Source: Ferrimonas pelagia (GTDB taxonomy: Bacteria > Pseudomonadota > Gammaproteobacteria > Enterobacterales > Shewanellaceae). Taken from it: a stretch of 64,000 bases of DNA. The stretch spans positions 1 to 64,000 of the forward strand of contig NZ_BAABJZ010000007.1 in the NCBI RefSeq assembly GCF_039543565.1. Direction: 5' to 3'. The position numbers and the translations under genes were made by a program. Position 1 is the stretch's first letter. Each line of letters starts with the position of its first letter. Positions 34,698-43,178 of the stretch are shown here, in pieces. The notes below the pieces were generated by a model that searched no databases, was not told where the DNA came from, and was given only the letters and a program-made list of their open reading frames with translations.

Positions 34698-36502
34698 TGC
34701 TTAAACTCCTTTCGACGATAGTGCTTAGCCATTCCACAGCGAAGTGGTGGTTGACTTCGAACAAATACAATCTGCTCATCCGGGTTGCCGTCTTCATCTA
34801 CCGTCATCGTCATGACCTCTTCAGGCGTCAGCAGAGGTCGGGCAATCGCTTGGAAGCTCGTTGAATCTCCCAGCCCCCTCCCGCCAGAGACAGTCTGTTG
34901 TACCTGCGTGGTTGTCCCTAGTGAATCCGAGATCATTTTCGCCGTATCAAAATCATTAATACCGAAGAAGGTCTTGATATAAGCATTCTCAAACCAGCTC
35001 TGCCTACCCGATGACTGGTAGTAACGCTCTAACTGTCCGATATCCTGCATGATGGTCCACAGCAAAACCCCAAAACCCCTACCTGCATCACGGGCCGTTT
35101 CCAACAGCTCCATCCGCTTCAATCGAGGCATTTCATCTAACAGAAACAGAGTTTGTATCGGCTCAGCTTGTACTGGGATTTCATACTTCAGTGTCAACAG
35201 CGTTCCAATAATCAAACGCACCACAGCGGGATTCGCATCTAACGTCTTAAGCGGAACACAAACGAAAACATCAACCTCGGTGCCAACGGTAGACTTGCAA
35301 GGCAGCGTGCCGCGCCCAGCATCACCACAAACCAATTTTGCTAAACGAGGCTGAGTCAACCAAGCCGTCATCTTAGATGCGTGACCAAAAATTCCCGCCC
35401 ACTGCCCCTCTGCGGTAGTCAAGATGGTATATAACTCTGACGCAAACTGCTGTGGCACACCAAAGGCAAATCCCGCCTCCTTTGCCGCAATGTACTTTAA
35501 GGTTCTATCCAGATAACCATTCACAAGCAACTCACGCACGGTGCCGAGGTGGCGCTTTTGACTTGGCAACTCGGGCTCTAGCAACACGTAAAGCAATAAA
35601 GTAACCACTAACTTCTGCGCTTCTGCGTCAAAGTACTGGTCCTTCCCTTCGCCTTCACCATCGGACAGCCAGCTGGCAATGGCTTGGCAATTATCCACCA
35701 CGGATTCACTGTCTGGCTCTAACCAATCGAGTACATTCAGCGTATCGCTATCCAAGGCCGCTGGATTCAGTTGTAATACCTTACGGCCCATTCTCATTCG
35801 ATGTCTGTGACAATCTTGATGCAGCTCTCCCTTGGGATCGTGCACAACCAGTGGGCCCTGCCAGTTTAAAACATTGGGCATCGCGACGCTGACGGTCTTG
35901 CCGCTACCAGAGCCTGCGACTGTCAGTAAATGTCCACCCTTGCCGTCCGCCAGCAACAGCGGTGCCTTGCCACCCAGTTTGGGAGCTTTGCTTGGCTCGT
36001 AGGCTTCACCAATCACTAACGAGCCGTTACTGAGTCGCTCTCTGGCCTTTGCCATGGTCATCCACTGGGCACTGCCATGCAGCCCCCGGCTTAACTTTTG
36101 GCTTCGCCAAAGATGAAACCAACGATTTGCGGGCGTTAAAGGCAGAGCCGGTAACAAAAAGCACACAGAGGCAGACAGCAGTAGCGGCCAATCCAGTTGA
36201 CGGACCAGATCAAAAAGACCCACTTGTGACAAGTAGGGCTGCCAGCGCGCCGCTTCCAAGTAAAGCGCAATGCCGCCAGATAAGACGCTGCCTAAACCAA
36301 ACACCACTATGTACTGGCGTTGATTGCCAACAAGAGTACATGCCAGTGCCATTACCGCAAACAACAATGCCGGGGCAGCGGTAATGGCGGCTCCATAGAA
36401 AACACTGCCAATCGCCAAACTACCGGCCAAATAACGAACCAGCCACCATAACAACAGTGGCCAACCAATCGTAAATAACTTACTTAGCAGAAAAGGGAGC
36501 AT
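34694..36502 (-). CDS. VirD4/TraG-type coupling ATPase
   Basis: A 602-residue membrane ATPase of the type IV coupling protein family. About four N-terminal hydrophobic segments (residues ~4-120) are followed by GLHGSAQWMTMAKARERL, typical of VirD4/TraG. Walker A is GSGSGKT (197-203), VVHDPKGEL follows (~219-227), Walker B is LFLLDEMPRL (D456, E457), and ARDAGRGFGVLLWTIMQD comes next. Such proteins normally feed DNA or protein substrates to a type IV secretion channel. No relaxase, VirB4, VirB11 or pilus gene is present here. TTG 36511 is possible, but ATG 36502 overlaps the previous stop (TGATG) and is preferred. Closest role: substrate recruitment in an unrecognised transport system. Confidence 0.88.
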   Translation of the reverse strand: MLPFLLSKLFTIGWPLLLWWLVRYLAGSLAIGSVFYGAAITAAPALLFAVMALACTLVGNQRQYIVVFGLGSVLSGGIALYLEAARWQPYLSQVGLFDLVRQLDWPLLLSASVCFLLPALPLTPANRWFHLWRSQKLSRGLHGSAQWMTMAKARERLSNGSLVIGEAYEPSKAPKLGGKAPLLLADGKGGHLLTVAGSGSGKTVSVAMPNVLNWQGPLVVHDPKGELHQDCHRHRMRMGRKVLQLNPAALDSDTLNVLDWLEPDSESVVDNCQAIASWLSDGEGEGKDQYFDAEAQKLVVTLLLYVLLEPELPSQKRHLGTVRELLVNGYLDRTLKYIAAKEAGFAFGVPQQFASELYTILTTAEGQWAGIFGHASKMTAWLTQPRLAKLVCGDAGRGTLPCKSTVGTEVDVFVCVPLKTLDANPAVVRLIIGTLLTLKYEIPVQAEPIQTLFLLDEMPRLKRMELLETARDAGRGFGVLLWTIMQDIGQLERYYQSSGRQSWFENAYIKTFFGINDFDTAKMISDSLGTTTQVQQTVSGGRGLGDSTSFQAIARPLLTPEEVMTMTVDEDGNPDEQIVFVRSQPPLRCGMAKHYRRKEFKQ

Positions 36503-37152
36503 CAGTTCCAAACAAATAAACTACTGGAGGCAACCTGAACCATTCTATCTGAAGGGCGCTTTAGTTTTATCGTCCAAGTAATATCATCAACATCTTTAAC
36601 CCACTCATTCCAGTAGCTTTTTGTTACGCCACAATGCATCCAAATTTCTATGGGGTAATACCCTTTGTCCAATGACAATGGCGTGGTCGTATTCATGGTG
36701 TCATCACGATTCCAATAACTGGACTCTTTACTATGTTTGAACCCTGCTTTACTAATTACAGACCCAGACAAAGAAATGTCAAACGTACAGCTATTTGTAT
36801 ACGTGTTGGTCTTTACCACGTCTCGAGTAATCATGAGCACGTAATCTCCGACTTCTTCAGCCTTAAAGTACCCAGACCATTTGAGCCCTATGTGACTACC
36901 TGCAAACATTGACCACGCAGTGTCATCTTGCTTTATATTGCCAAACGAAAATAAAGGCGGCTTTGCGTCAACGAAGCTACCAATAATTACTCCAGTAGGG
37001 CCAGGGTTTGCCCAGGTTCCTGATTTGGCATCTTCAACATACACGTCGGCCACCAATCCTTTTTTATAGACCTTCGGTGCTTCATTTACCGTTTCTGCCA
37101 ACCCCAAGGCGGAGAACGAGAACATTGCCACCACAAAAATTCCCTTTAACAT
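36502..37152 (-). CDS. Secreted PA14-like protein of the accessory operon
   Basis: A 216-residue exported protein. It has an N-terminal signal peptide (~1-19, LKGIFVVAMFSFSALGLA), then a beta-rich domain with features of PA14/GLEYA ligand-binding folds: GLKWSGYFKAEEVGDY followed by VLMITRD and GYYPIEIWMHCG. Two Cys (about 123 and 173) could form a disulfide. ATG 37152 has AAGGA 7 nt upstream; an in-frame GTG lies two codons earlier. Base composition is visibly lower in GC than flanking core genes. PA14 assignment is by pattern only. It may be a surface, ligand-binding or exported component. Confidence 0.7.
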   Translation of the reverse strand: MLKGIFVVAMFSFSALGLAETVNEAPKVYKKGLVADVYVEDAKSGTWANPGPTGVIIGSFVDAKPPLFSFGNIKQDDTAWSMFAGSHIGLKWSGYFKAEEVGDYVLMITRDVVKTNTYTNSCTFDISLSGSVISKAGFKHSKESSYWNRDDTMNTTTPLSLDKGYYPIEIWMHCGVTKSYWNEWVKDVDDITWTIKLKRPSDRMVQVASSSLFVWN

Positions 37153-37162
37153 ATGCACATCC

Positions 37163-38737
37163 TTATAAGCTTAGTGCTGGTTTGATTGAGTTAGATTGCA
37201 GACAATAGCTGCGTGAAATATCACTTTGGATCGCGCTCAGTGATGAGCTGAGCTTTTGACCGCCGCGCTGACGATCCAGATCGGTCAATGCGTTGACCGA
37301 ACGTCTAAGTTTTGCAAGGCCATCCTTAGTGCAACCATATTGGCTAAACGCAGCCTGCATTGTGTAGTAGTGGCTGAGCCGCTCATCGCTTTCCAGCACA
37401 CCGCTTTGCGCTTTTTCCACCAGCGTTTGCGCATCATGATGCTCTTGGCTAAACCGCTCCCGATCAAACTCCGATAAAGATTGGTGCGCCTTGAGCAATG
37501 CATTGAGGTTCTCGCTGTTCATCGAGGCGTCCACCTTCGCAGCCGCCTGTGCCAGCGCCGCTAACCGCCGGTCACTGTTCGCCATATGCTCCGCAATCGC
37601 TTTCAGCTCCTGCTGCTCAGATGCTGTGAGCACGCTGGAAAGATCCAGTTTGAGCTCATTGGCCATGGCGTATCGCTCTGCCAAGCTCTGCAACAATAGA
37701 GGGTCGCTTTTACCCAACTGCGCTGCCAATGCTTTTTGAACCCGCTCACCATAAGCTTGGTTCAGCTCATTACGAAGGCGCGTTAGGCTGCTGCGCTGGG
37801 ACTGGGAGAGTAACGCGTTTGGAGTGGCGGTCAGCACGCCCAACCGTCGACTGGCGCTATCCAACTCTCGATCCGACAAGCGTGAAAACGACAGCTGCTC
37901 CAACGCCGTAAACTCGTCTTGTCGAATTTTGGCGTTTTTCACGAGGGCTTCGACAGAGGTATAAAGTCCGCTTAAAGCTTCCGATTGACGCTGCGAGTCC
38001 ATCACCTCAAGTGCTTCGAACAGCTCAATTACTTCACTCTCGGCCTGCAATGACGGGCCACTGAGGTATTGGTTGTAAACCGTTCTCAAATCATTCAGTC
38101 GCGCGTCACTGGCATCACGGAGCATTTGGGCTCGCTGCCCTAGGGCGACATGGGAAGAGGCAACTCCCGAATCCACTCTGGGCTGGTCAAAGTCTTCCAG
38201 CGCGTCCATGGACTGACTCAGTGCAAGCACAGAAGCGGTAGAGGAGTCAGCGCTGTAGCGATCAGCTGAAGTCGCTAATTCTGCCATCCGAGCGTCACTT
38301 TGGGCCACATCTTTTTGGCACTGTTCAATTTGGCTGAGGATTGACCGATGCACCGGCTTGGCCCGCTGACGGTCATAAGCCGTAATGTCCGCTGCGAGTC
38401 CATCCAGCTGCCGACACTGAGCGTAATCACTGGCGGCTTTGGGGAGCTTCTGATAGTCCGCTTGGAAACGCTTCAGCCGTTGATCGCTCGCAAGGATCTT
38501 TCGATCCACCGGCATAGTTACCGTGCTTGAACCTGAACTCTGCTGCTTCGCGCCAAACGCCGGGGGGGGGACAGCACTGCTCCCTTGAGAGGCGTTGCTT
38601 GACGAGTTACCTGAACAACCTCTCATCCCACCAAGAGCCAATACGATGGTTGCCGCTATACAAAAATCGGCCAGATGCTTCCAAAGCCTGTCCTGGTGGT
38701 AAATGAGCTGCGTAGACTGAATTACGGACTTGAACAT
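37163..38737 (-). CDS. Membrane-anchored helical repeat protein
   Basis: A 524-residue protein with one N-terminal hydrophobic segment (~22-38) ending GMRGC, a weak lipobox-like context (Met at -3 is atypical). A Ser/Gln/Pro linker and a long helical region follow. The motif S-D-x-R-[LM] recurs at about residues 84, 147, 210, 388 and 450, each followed ~35 residues later by x-[FYLM]-D-x-x-R (YDRQR, FDQPR, MDSQR, FDRER, LDRQR). The first three and last two are spaced 62-63 residues, so the body is a solenoid or stalk of ~63-residue units. ATG 38737 lies 4 nt after the AAA gene stop. Family not recognised. Confidence 0.75.
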   Translation of the reverse strand: MFKSVIQSTQLIYHQDRLWKHLADFCIAATIVLALGGMRGCSGNSSSNASQGSSAVPPPAFGAKQQSSGSSTVTMPVDRKILASDQRLKRFQADYQKLPKAASDYAQCRQLDGLAADITAYDRQRAKPVHRSILSQIEQCQKDVAQSDARMAELATSADRYSADSSTASVLALSQSMDALEDFDQPRVDSGVASSHVALGQRAQMLRDASDARLNDLRTVYNQYLSGPSLQAESEVIELFEALEVMDSQRQSEALSGLYTSVEALVKNAKIRQDEFTALEQLSFSRLSDRELDSASRRLGVLTATPNALLSQSQRSSLTRLRNELNQAYGERVQKALAAQLGKSDPLLLQSLAERYAMANELKLDLSSVLTASEQQELKAIAEHMANSDRRLAALAQAAAKVDASMNSENLNALLKAHQSLSEFDRERFSQEHHDAQTLVEKAQSGVLESDERLSHYYTMQAAFSQYGCTKDGLAKLRRSVNALTDLDRQRGGQKLSSSLSAIQSDISRSYCLQSNSIKPALSL

Positions 38738-38741
38738 GGTA

Positions 38742-39656
38742 TTAATCCAGCTCCGTCGCCAATGCGACGTCGTCGTAGTCAATGGTCAGCAACTCACGGT
38801 CGGTCATGGATTCATAGTTGGGTGTAAAGGCGATACGCTCTGCCTGAAGAGGTAGGATCTTTTCAAAGAACTGACGAATGGCTCGGGCATTGCCAAACTC
38901 AGGATCGTTGGACTGATTGCCCAACCACTGGATATGTTTACGCGCCACCTCTTCCGCGTCCGGTGTCAGTTCGTAGTGCCCCCGTTTAACCATCGACAGG
39001 AAGATCTGAAACAGCTCATCCCCACCATAAGACTGAAACTCGATAAATCGCGAAAACCTAGAACGAAGGCCGGGATTGCTATCGACAAAACGCCGCATTT
39101 CATTAGTGTAACCGGCTGCAATGACCACCAAGCGCTCTCGATTGTCTTCCATCAGCTTCAATAGCGTGTCGATGACTTCCTTGCCGGAACTGTCGGGGCC
39201 AGATAACGCATCACCTCCTGCCAGCGTATACGCCTCATCAATGAATAACACGCCGTCTTTGGCCTGTTTTACCGTGTCGGTGATGAGCTTCGCGCCGGAA
39301 TTGACATAGACGTCCGTCAGTGCGGCCCGATCAACCTCAACACAGTGCCCGCGCTGGAGCAGACCTATCTCTTTTAATACACGCCCAACCTTACGTGCCA
39401 CCTCTGTCTTTCCCGTGCCTGGGGGACCGGAAAAGATCATATGAAGGTTGATGGCCCCAACGGGAATATCGCGATCCTTGCGCAGCTTAATCACCTTGGC
39501 AAAGGCTATGAGCTTATTGATCTCTTCTTTGACGTTCTCAAGGCCCACCAGCTCATCAAACTCCTTGAGCACTTCCTCTAAGCCATTCCTTTTAGATGAC
39601 TCGGGCTGTCGACTTCGAGAAGTTTTGATAAACCCGGAACCCTCTAATTTCGTCAT
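38742..39656 (-). CDS. CbbX/SpoVK-like AAA+ ATPase
   Basis: A 304-residue cytoplasmic AAA+ protein of the CbbX/SpoVK/EccA group. It begins with a short basic tail, the LVGLENVKEEINKLI box, Walker A GPPGTGKT (77-84), Walker B LFIDEAYTL (D140, E141), sensor-1 VVIAAGY, and arginine finger NPGLRSRF (~195-202), and ends with a small helical lid. All catalytic residues are intact. Relatives act as remodelling chaperones, including EccA in type VII secretion. Its start overlaps the preceding gene by 4 nt, and that gene encodes an AAA-like protein with a degenerate active site. Confidence 0.88.
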   Translation of the reverse strand: MTKLEGSGFIKTSRSRQPESSKRNGLEEVLKEFDELVGLENVKEEINKLIAFAKVIKLRKDRDIPVGAINLHMIFSGPPGTGKTEVARKVGRVLKEIGLLQRGHCVEVDRAALTDVYVNSGAKLITDTVKQAKDGVLFIDEAYTLAGGDALSGPDSSGKEVIDTLLKLMEDNRERLVVIAAGYTNEMRRFVDSNPGLRSRFSRFIEFQSYGGDELFQIFLSMVKRGHYELTPDAEEVARKHIQWLGNQSNDPEFGNARAIRQFFEKILPLQAERIAFTPNYESMTDRELLTIDYDDVALATELD

Positions 39657-40750
39657 GATTGCAACACTCCTTCAATATCATCCTTGGAAAGGAATTTCTG
39701 ATTCGTCGTTGACCGGCGAGTCGCTGCGGCTGTCGTAATTTGATTACTGACTCTGATCGCCTCAAATCCATGATCAAACTCACTGCGACCGCGGCCGATC
39801 TCTTGCCCCATTTTGCGTTCAAGCAATGCCTGGACACCGTTATCCAACTGCCACCCTTTAGCCGCTAACATTTGAGACGTGATCTTACTAAGCTCGCTAG
39901 CATTAAGAGCGCGCGTATTGATAAACACAGAATGGAAGTCCCGCAACCAACCTTGCTGTTCTTCGTCATGGTGCAAATGCTCGGCAGCCGCCTGACTGCC
40001 AACCAATATATTCAACGTTTGATGTAAATGCTGCTTGGCGTAAGCCGCTAAGACTTCGCCCGCATCCTTTAAAGGTTTTTCATCAGAGTAGGCAGATGAT
40101 TCCAAAAGAAAATCAAATTTGTCGATAATGACGCTCCCTCGACCAAAATCCTCAAGCTCTTGACTCAGCCTTGCGGCAGTATCATTACCACCAATGCGCA
40201 CTCTGTCCAACTCAATGGACTTCGGGCTGCTTAACCCACCAAACCCATAAAACAGTTTTGGCAAAAGTCCGGCAATCTGGCTTTTCCCGGTTCCGGATGG
40301 CCCGGATAGAACGATAAGAATCCCAGGGGAGTGGACTCCCAAAGGCACATCATCGCTCTGAGTCGACATTTCAAGCTGCAGAACCAAATCATTGATCTGT
40401 TCCAGCGCTTCATCCTGACCGATAAGTTGCTCAAGCTTGGCTTGTACCTCTTGCTTTGCCAACTCGCGAGAGCGTTGCTCCTGATCATGCTCACTGTCTG
40501 ATCGTACGGACTCCGCGGTCACTGCTGCTGGATAGACGGCAGAATCAGAAGCAAAAGGCAGCTTCTTCCTGATACTTAACACGAGCTCAGCCATATCAGC
40601 GTTCAGCGCCTGTGAAAAGGTGAGAAGAAAAACCACTGTAAGCAAGAGTGTGATAAGCCAAATCACTAATGCAGCTTTGTAGGAAAGTACACTGACAATA
40701 AGAAAGAGGACTCCCCATATACCCAATCTCATGATGCGTTGCTTAGTCAC
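39653..40750 (-). CDS. Membrane-anchored AAA-like protein with altered Walker B
   Basis: A 365-residue protein with two closely spaced N-terminal membrane helices (~8-24 and ~26-46), a charged coiled-coil-like linker (~82-110), then an AAA-type domain aligned with the next gene: LIGQDEALEQINDL, Walker A GPSGTGKS (150-157), and VIIDKFDFLL where the catalytic Glu is replaced by Lys (D210, K211). ATP may bind but hydrolysis should be impaired. The pairing suggests an anchored pseudo-ATPase docking the active AAA+ partner (inference). ATG 40750; 3 nt after the preceding stop. Confidence 0.75.
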   Translation of the reverse strand: MTKQRIMRLGIWGVLFLIVSVLSYKAALVIWLITLLLTVVFLLTFSQALNADMAELVLSIRKKLPFASDSAVYPAAVTAESVRSDSEHDQEQRSRELAKQEVQAKLEQLIGQDEALEQINDLVLQLEMSTQSDDVPLGVHSPGILIVLSGPSGTGKSQIAGLLPKLFYGFGGLSSPKSIELDRVRIGGNDTAARLSQELEDFGRGSVIIDKFDFLLESSAYSDEKPLKDAGEVLAAYAKQHLHQTLNILVGSQAAAEHLHHDEEQQGWLRDFHSVFINTRALNASELSKITSQMLAAKGWQLDNGVQALLERKMGQEIGRGRSEFDHGFEAIRVSNQITTAAATRRSTTNQKFLSKDDIEGVLQS

Positions 40751-40753
40751 AAT

Positions 40754-41398
40754 CTAGAACCTCAAATCCATAGTTTGCCCCACCGTGAGAGGAGGAATGC
40801 TTATCTCTCCCTGTTGAGTTTTCGCCGATACAGTGATCCCACCGCCGCCATCGCGAATGCCTTTTAGTGACAATGAAGGAGTATCAATTGAGTAGGGTAC
40901 AACTATCTTGGTCGGTGCATGACGGATTGGAACGGTGTAACTCACCCCACTGGCACTGACTTCAATGACGTCGCCATCTTCTTCCAGGTTGTCCCAAACC
41001 GTCACCCATGCCAGCGCTATATAACCGCCTTCGGCTTGCTGAATAAGATTGGCTGAATCGAGACCACTGGAATCGAGCACAGCTTTTGCTTCTTTGAGTT
41101 GAGCGTTATCCGTGATGTCAACCGGAATAAGCAATGAGCTGCCGTTAGCCAATGCAAGCTCGAATTGCTGGTTCATTTGGATAACTTCACTTTCGCTGTA
41201 ACCATCAGAGCTTCCACCCGCAGGCCACAACAAAGCGACAGACACCCCGATAGCTGCTACCAATAACACAGCTCTCAGTGATTTTCGCCTAGAAGGGTGC
41301 GCGCCATCAGCAGAATGCGCCCCTTGCTCCGTATCCTGCAGAGCAGATGCTTTTGACTGTTTGCGCTTAAACTTTTGCAAGTGCTTTGGCGAGTCCAT
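40754..41398 (-). CDS. Membrane-anchored protein, first gene of the accessory operon
   Basis: A 214-residue bitopic protein: a basic cytoplasmic tail (~1-40), one membrane helix (~42-60, AVLLVAAIGVSVALLW), and an extracytoplasmic domain rich in predicted beta strands and Val/Ile/Ser/Gly. No family recognised. As first gene it follows a probable promoter at 41433-41462. Topology fits a periplasmic scaffold subunit of a trans-envelope complex (inference). Confidence 0.7.
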   Translation of the reverse strand: MDSPKHLQKFKRKQSKASALQDTEQGAHSADGAHPSRRKSLRAVLLVAAIGVSVALLWPAGGSSDGYSESEVIQMNQQFELALANGSSLLIPVDITDNAQLKEAKAVLDSSGLDSANLIQQAEGGYIALAWVTVWDNLEEDGDVIEVSASGVSYTVPIRHAPTKIVVPYSIDTPSLSLKGIRDGGGGITVSAKTQQGEISIPPLTVGQTMDLRF

Positions 41399-41432
41399 GC
41401 CTTCACGCTCATCATTTGTTCAATGAGTTGAA

Positions 41433-41462
41433 ATATTACCCTTTTCATAAAGTTAAACTCAA
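41433..41462 (-). promoter_or_regulatory. Probable promoter of the accessory operon
   Basis: On the minus strand, TTGAGT (41462-41457) and TAATAT (41438-41433) are separated by 18 nt in AT-rich DNA, about 35 nt before the first start codon. It is the only promoter-like pair I find for the seven genes, which are otherwise spaced -4 to +10 nt. Confidence 0.5.
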
Positions 41463-41516
41463 GCCCGTCTCACTCTAAACCGCTATCGCACCTTTTCTCC
41501 CAACAACCCCATGCAA

Positions 41517-41554
41517 AAAAGGCTTACACGCCCAAATCGTCGTGTAAGCCTTTT
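41517..41554 (-). terminator. prfC terminator
   Basis: A 14-bp perfect stem AAAAGGCTTACACG/CGTGTAAGCCTTTT with a 10-nt loop, and T residues continuing on the minus strand, 32 nt past the prfC stop. It insulates prfC from the accessory operon downstream. Confidence 0.9.
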
Positions 41555-41585
41555 AGTCGACAATATCTATCGATATCTTTCGTAT

Positions 41586-43172
41586 TTAGTGTTCGCGGGT
41601 CTTGTGGAATTCGATGTCCGGGTAACGCTCCATGGTCAGGTTCAGGTTGACCATGGTCGGCGCGATGTAGGTCAGGCTGTCGCCGCCATCCAGCGCCAAG
41701 TTTACACCGGCTTTGCGGCGGAACTCGTCCAGCTTACGCTCATCGTCACAGGTCACCCAGCGCGCGGTTGCGACGCTGATCGGCTCATACACGGCTTCCA
41801 CCTTGTACTCGGTGCGCAGACGCGCCACCACCACTTCAAACTGCAGCACCCCCACCGCGCCGACGATCAGATCGTTACGATCGATCGGACGGAACACCTG
41901 TACTGCGCCCTCTTCGGATAGCTGAACCAGGCCCTTGAGCAGCTGCTTCTGCTTGAGCGGATCCTTCAGACGGATCCGACGGAACATCTCAGGGGCAAAG
42001 TTCGGAATGCCGGTGAACTTCAACGCTTCACCCTGAGAGAAGGTGTCACCGATCTGAATGGTGCCGTGGTTGTGCAGACCGATGATGTCACCCGGGAAGG
42101 CTTCTTCCGCATGGGAGCGATCGCCCGCCATAAAGGTCACCGCATCGGAGATGCTGACGTCTTTGCCAATGCGCACATGGCGCATTTTCATGCCCTTGCT
42201 GTACTTGCCGGAACAAATGCGCATAAAGGCGATGCGGTCACGGTGTTTCGGATCCATATTGGCCTGGATCTTAAACACAAAGCCGGAGAACTTCTCATCA
42301 CTGGCTTCGACCACGCGCACGTCGGTAGCGCGCGGCTGCGGCGCCGGCGCCCACTCGGTCAGGCCGTCCAGCATGTGGTCAACGCCGAAGTTACCCAGTG
42401 CGGTACCAAAGTACACCGGCGTCAGCTCGCCTTGCAGGAACAGCTCCAGATCAAACTCGTTGGATGCGCCTACCACCAGCTCCAGCTCCTCGCGCAGCTG
42501 CTCGGCCAGATCGTCACCAATGGCTTGGTCCAGCTCTGGGTTGTCCAAACCTTTAATCACATTCAGATCTTGAATGGTGTGGCCCTGACCGCTCTGGTAC
42601 AGGATGGTCTCGTCGCGGTGCAGGTGGTAGACACCCTTAAACTCCTTGCCACAACCGATCGGCCAGGTGATGGGCGCGCACATCATGTTGAGCTCGCTTT
42701 CCACCTCGTCCATCACTTCCATTGGATCACGAATGTCGCGATCCAATTTGTTCATAAACGTCACAATCGGCGTGTCACGCAGGCGGGTCACTTCCATCAG
42801 CTTGCGGGTTCGATCTTCCACACCCTTGGCGGCGTCGATCACCATCAAGCAGGAGTCCACCGCCGTCAGCGTACGGTACGTGTCTTCGGAGAAGTCTTCG
42901 TGTCCCGGGGTATCGAGCAGATTGACCAGCCGATCGTTGTACGGGAACTGCATCACCGAGGTGGTCACCGAGATCCCACGCTCTTTCTCCATCTCCATCC
43001 AGTCAGACTTGGCGTGCTGACCAGAGCCACCCCGGCCTTTCACGGTACCGGCTTTTTGCAAGGCCTGTCCGAACAACAGCACCTTTTCGGTAATGGTGGT
43101 CTTACCCGCATCCGGGTGAGAAATGATCGCGAAAGTCCGGCGTTTACCGACTTCCTGCTGGAGCGTAGACAT
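41586..43172 (-). CDS. prfC: Peptide chain release factor 3
   Basis: A class II release-factor GTPase that removes RF1/RF2 from the ribosome. 528 residues (E. coli 529). The G domain has G1 SHPDAGKTT (~residues 17-25), G2 with the switch ERGISVTTS, G3 DTPGHEDF and G4 NKLDRD; EF-Tu-like domains II and III follow. ATG 43172 gives MSTLQQEVGKRR. No separate ribosome site is free: GAGG lies in the 3' arm of a hairpin followed by six T directly before ATG. Confidence 0.97.
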   Translation of the reverse strand: MSTLQQEVGKRRTFAIISHPDAGKTTITEKVLLFGQALQKAGTVKGRGGSGQHAKSDWMEMEKERGISVTTSVMQFPYNDRLVNLLDTPGHEDFSEDTYRTLTAVDSCLMVIDAAKGVEDRTRKLMEVTRLRDTPIVTFMNKLDRDIRDPMEVMDEVESELNMMCAPITWPIGCGKEFKGVYHLHRDETILYQSGQGHTIQDLNVIKGLDNPELDQAIGDDLAEQLREELELVVGASNEFDLELFLQGELTPVYFGTALGNFGVDHMLDGLTEWAPAPQPRATDVRVVEASDEKFSGFVFKIQANMDPKHRDRIAFMRICSGKYSKGMKMRHVRIGKDVSISDAVTFMAGDRSHAEEAFPGDIIGLHNHGTIQIGDTFSQGEALKFTGIPNFAPEMFRRIRLKDPLKQKQLLKGLVQLSEEGAVQVFRPIDRNDLIVGAVGVLQFEVVVARLRTEYKVEAVYEPISVATARWVTCDDERKLDEFRRKAGVNLALDGGDSLTYIAPTMVNLNLTMERYPDIEFHKTREH

Positions 43173-43178
43173 AAAAAA

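Noticed and set aside
34299..41398. Integrative conjugative element or complete type IV secretion system
   Set aside because: Only the coupling ATPase is present. No integrase, relaxase, VirB4/VirB11, pilin or flanking attachment repeats are visible.
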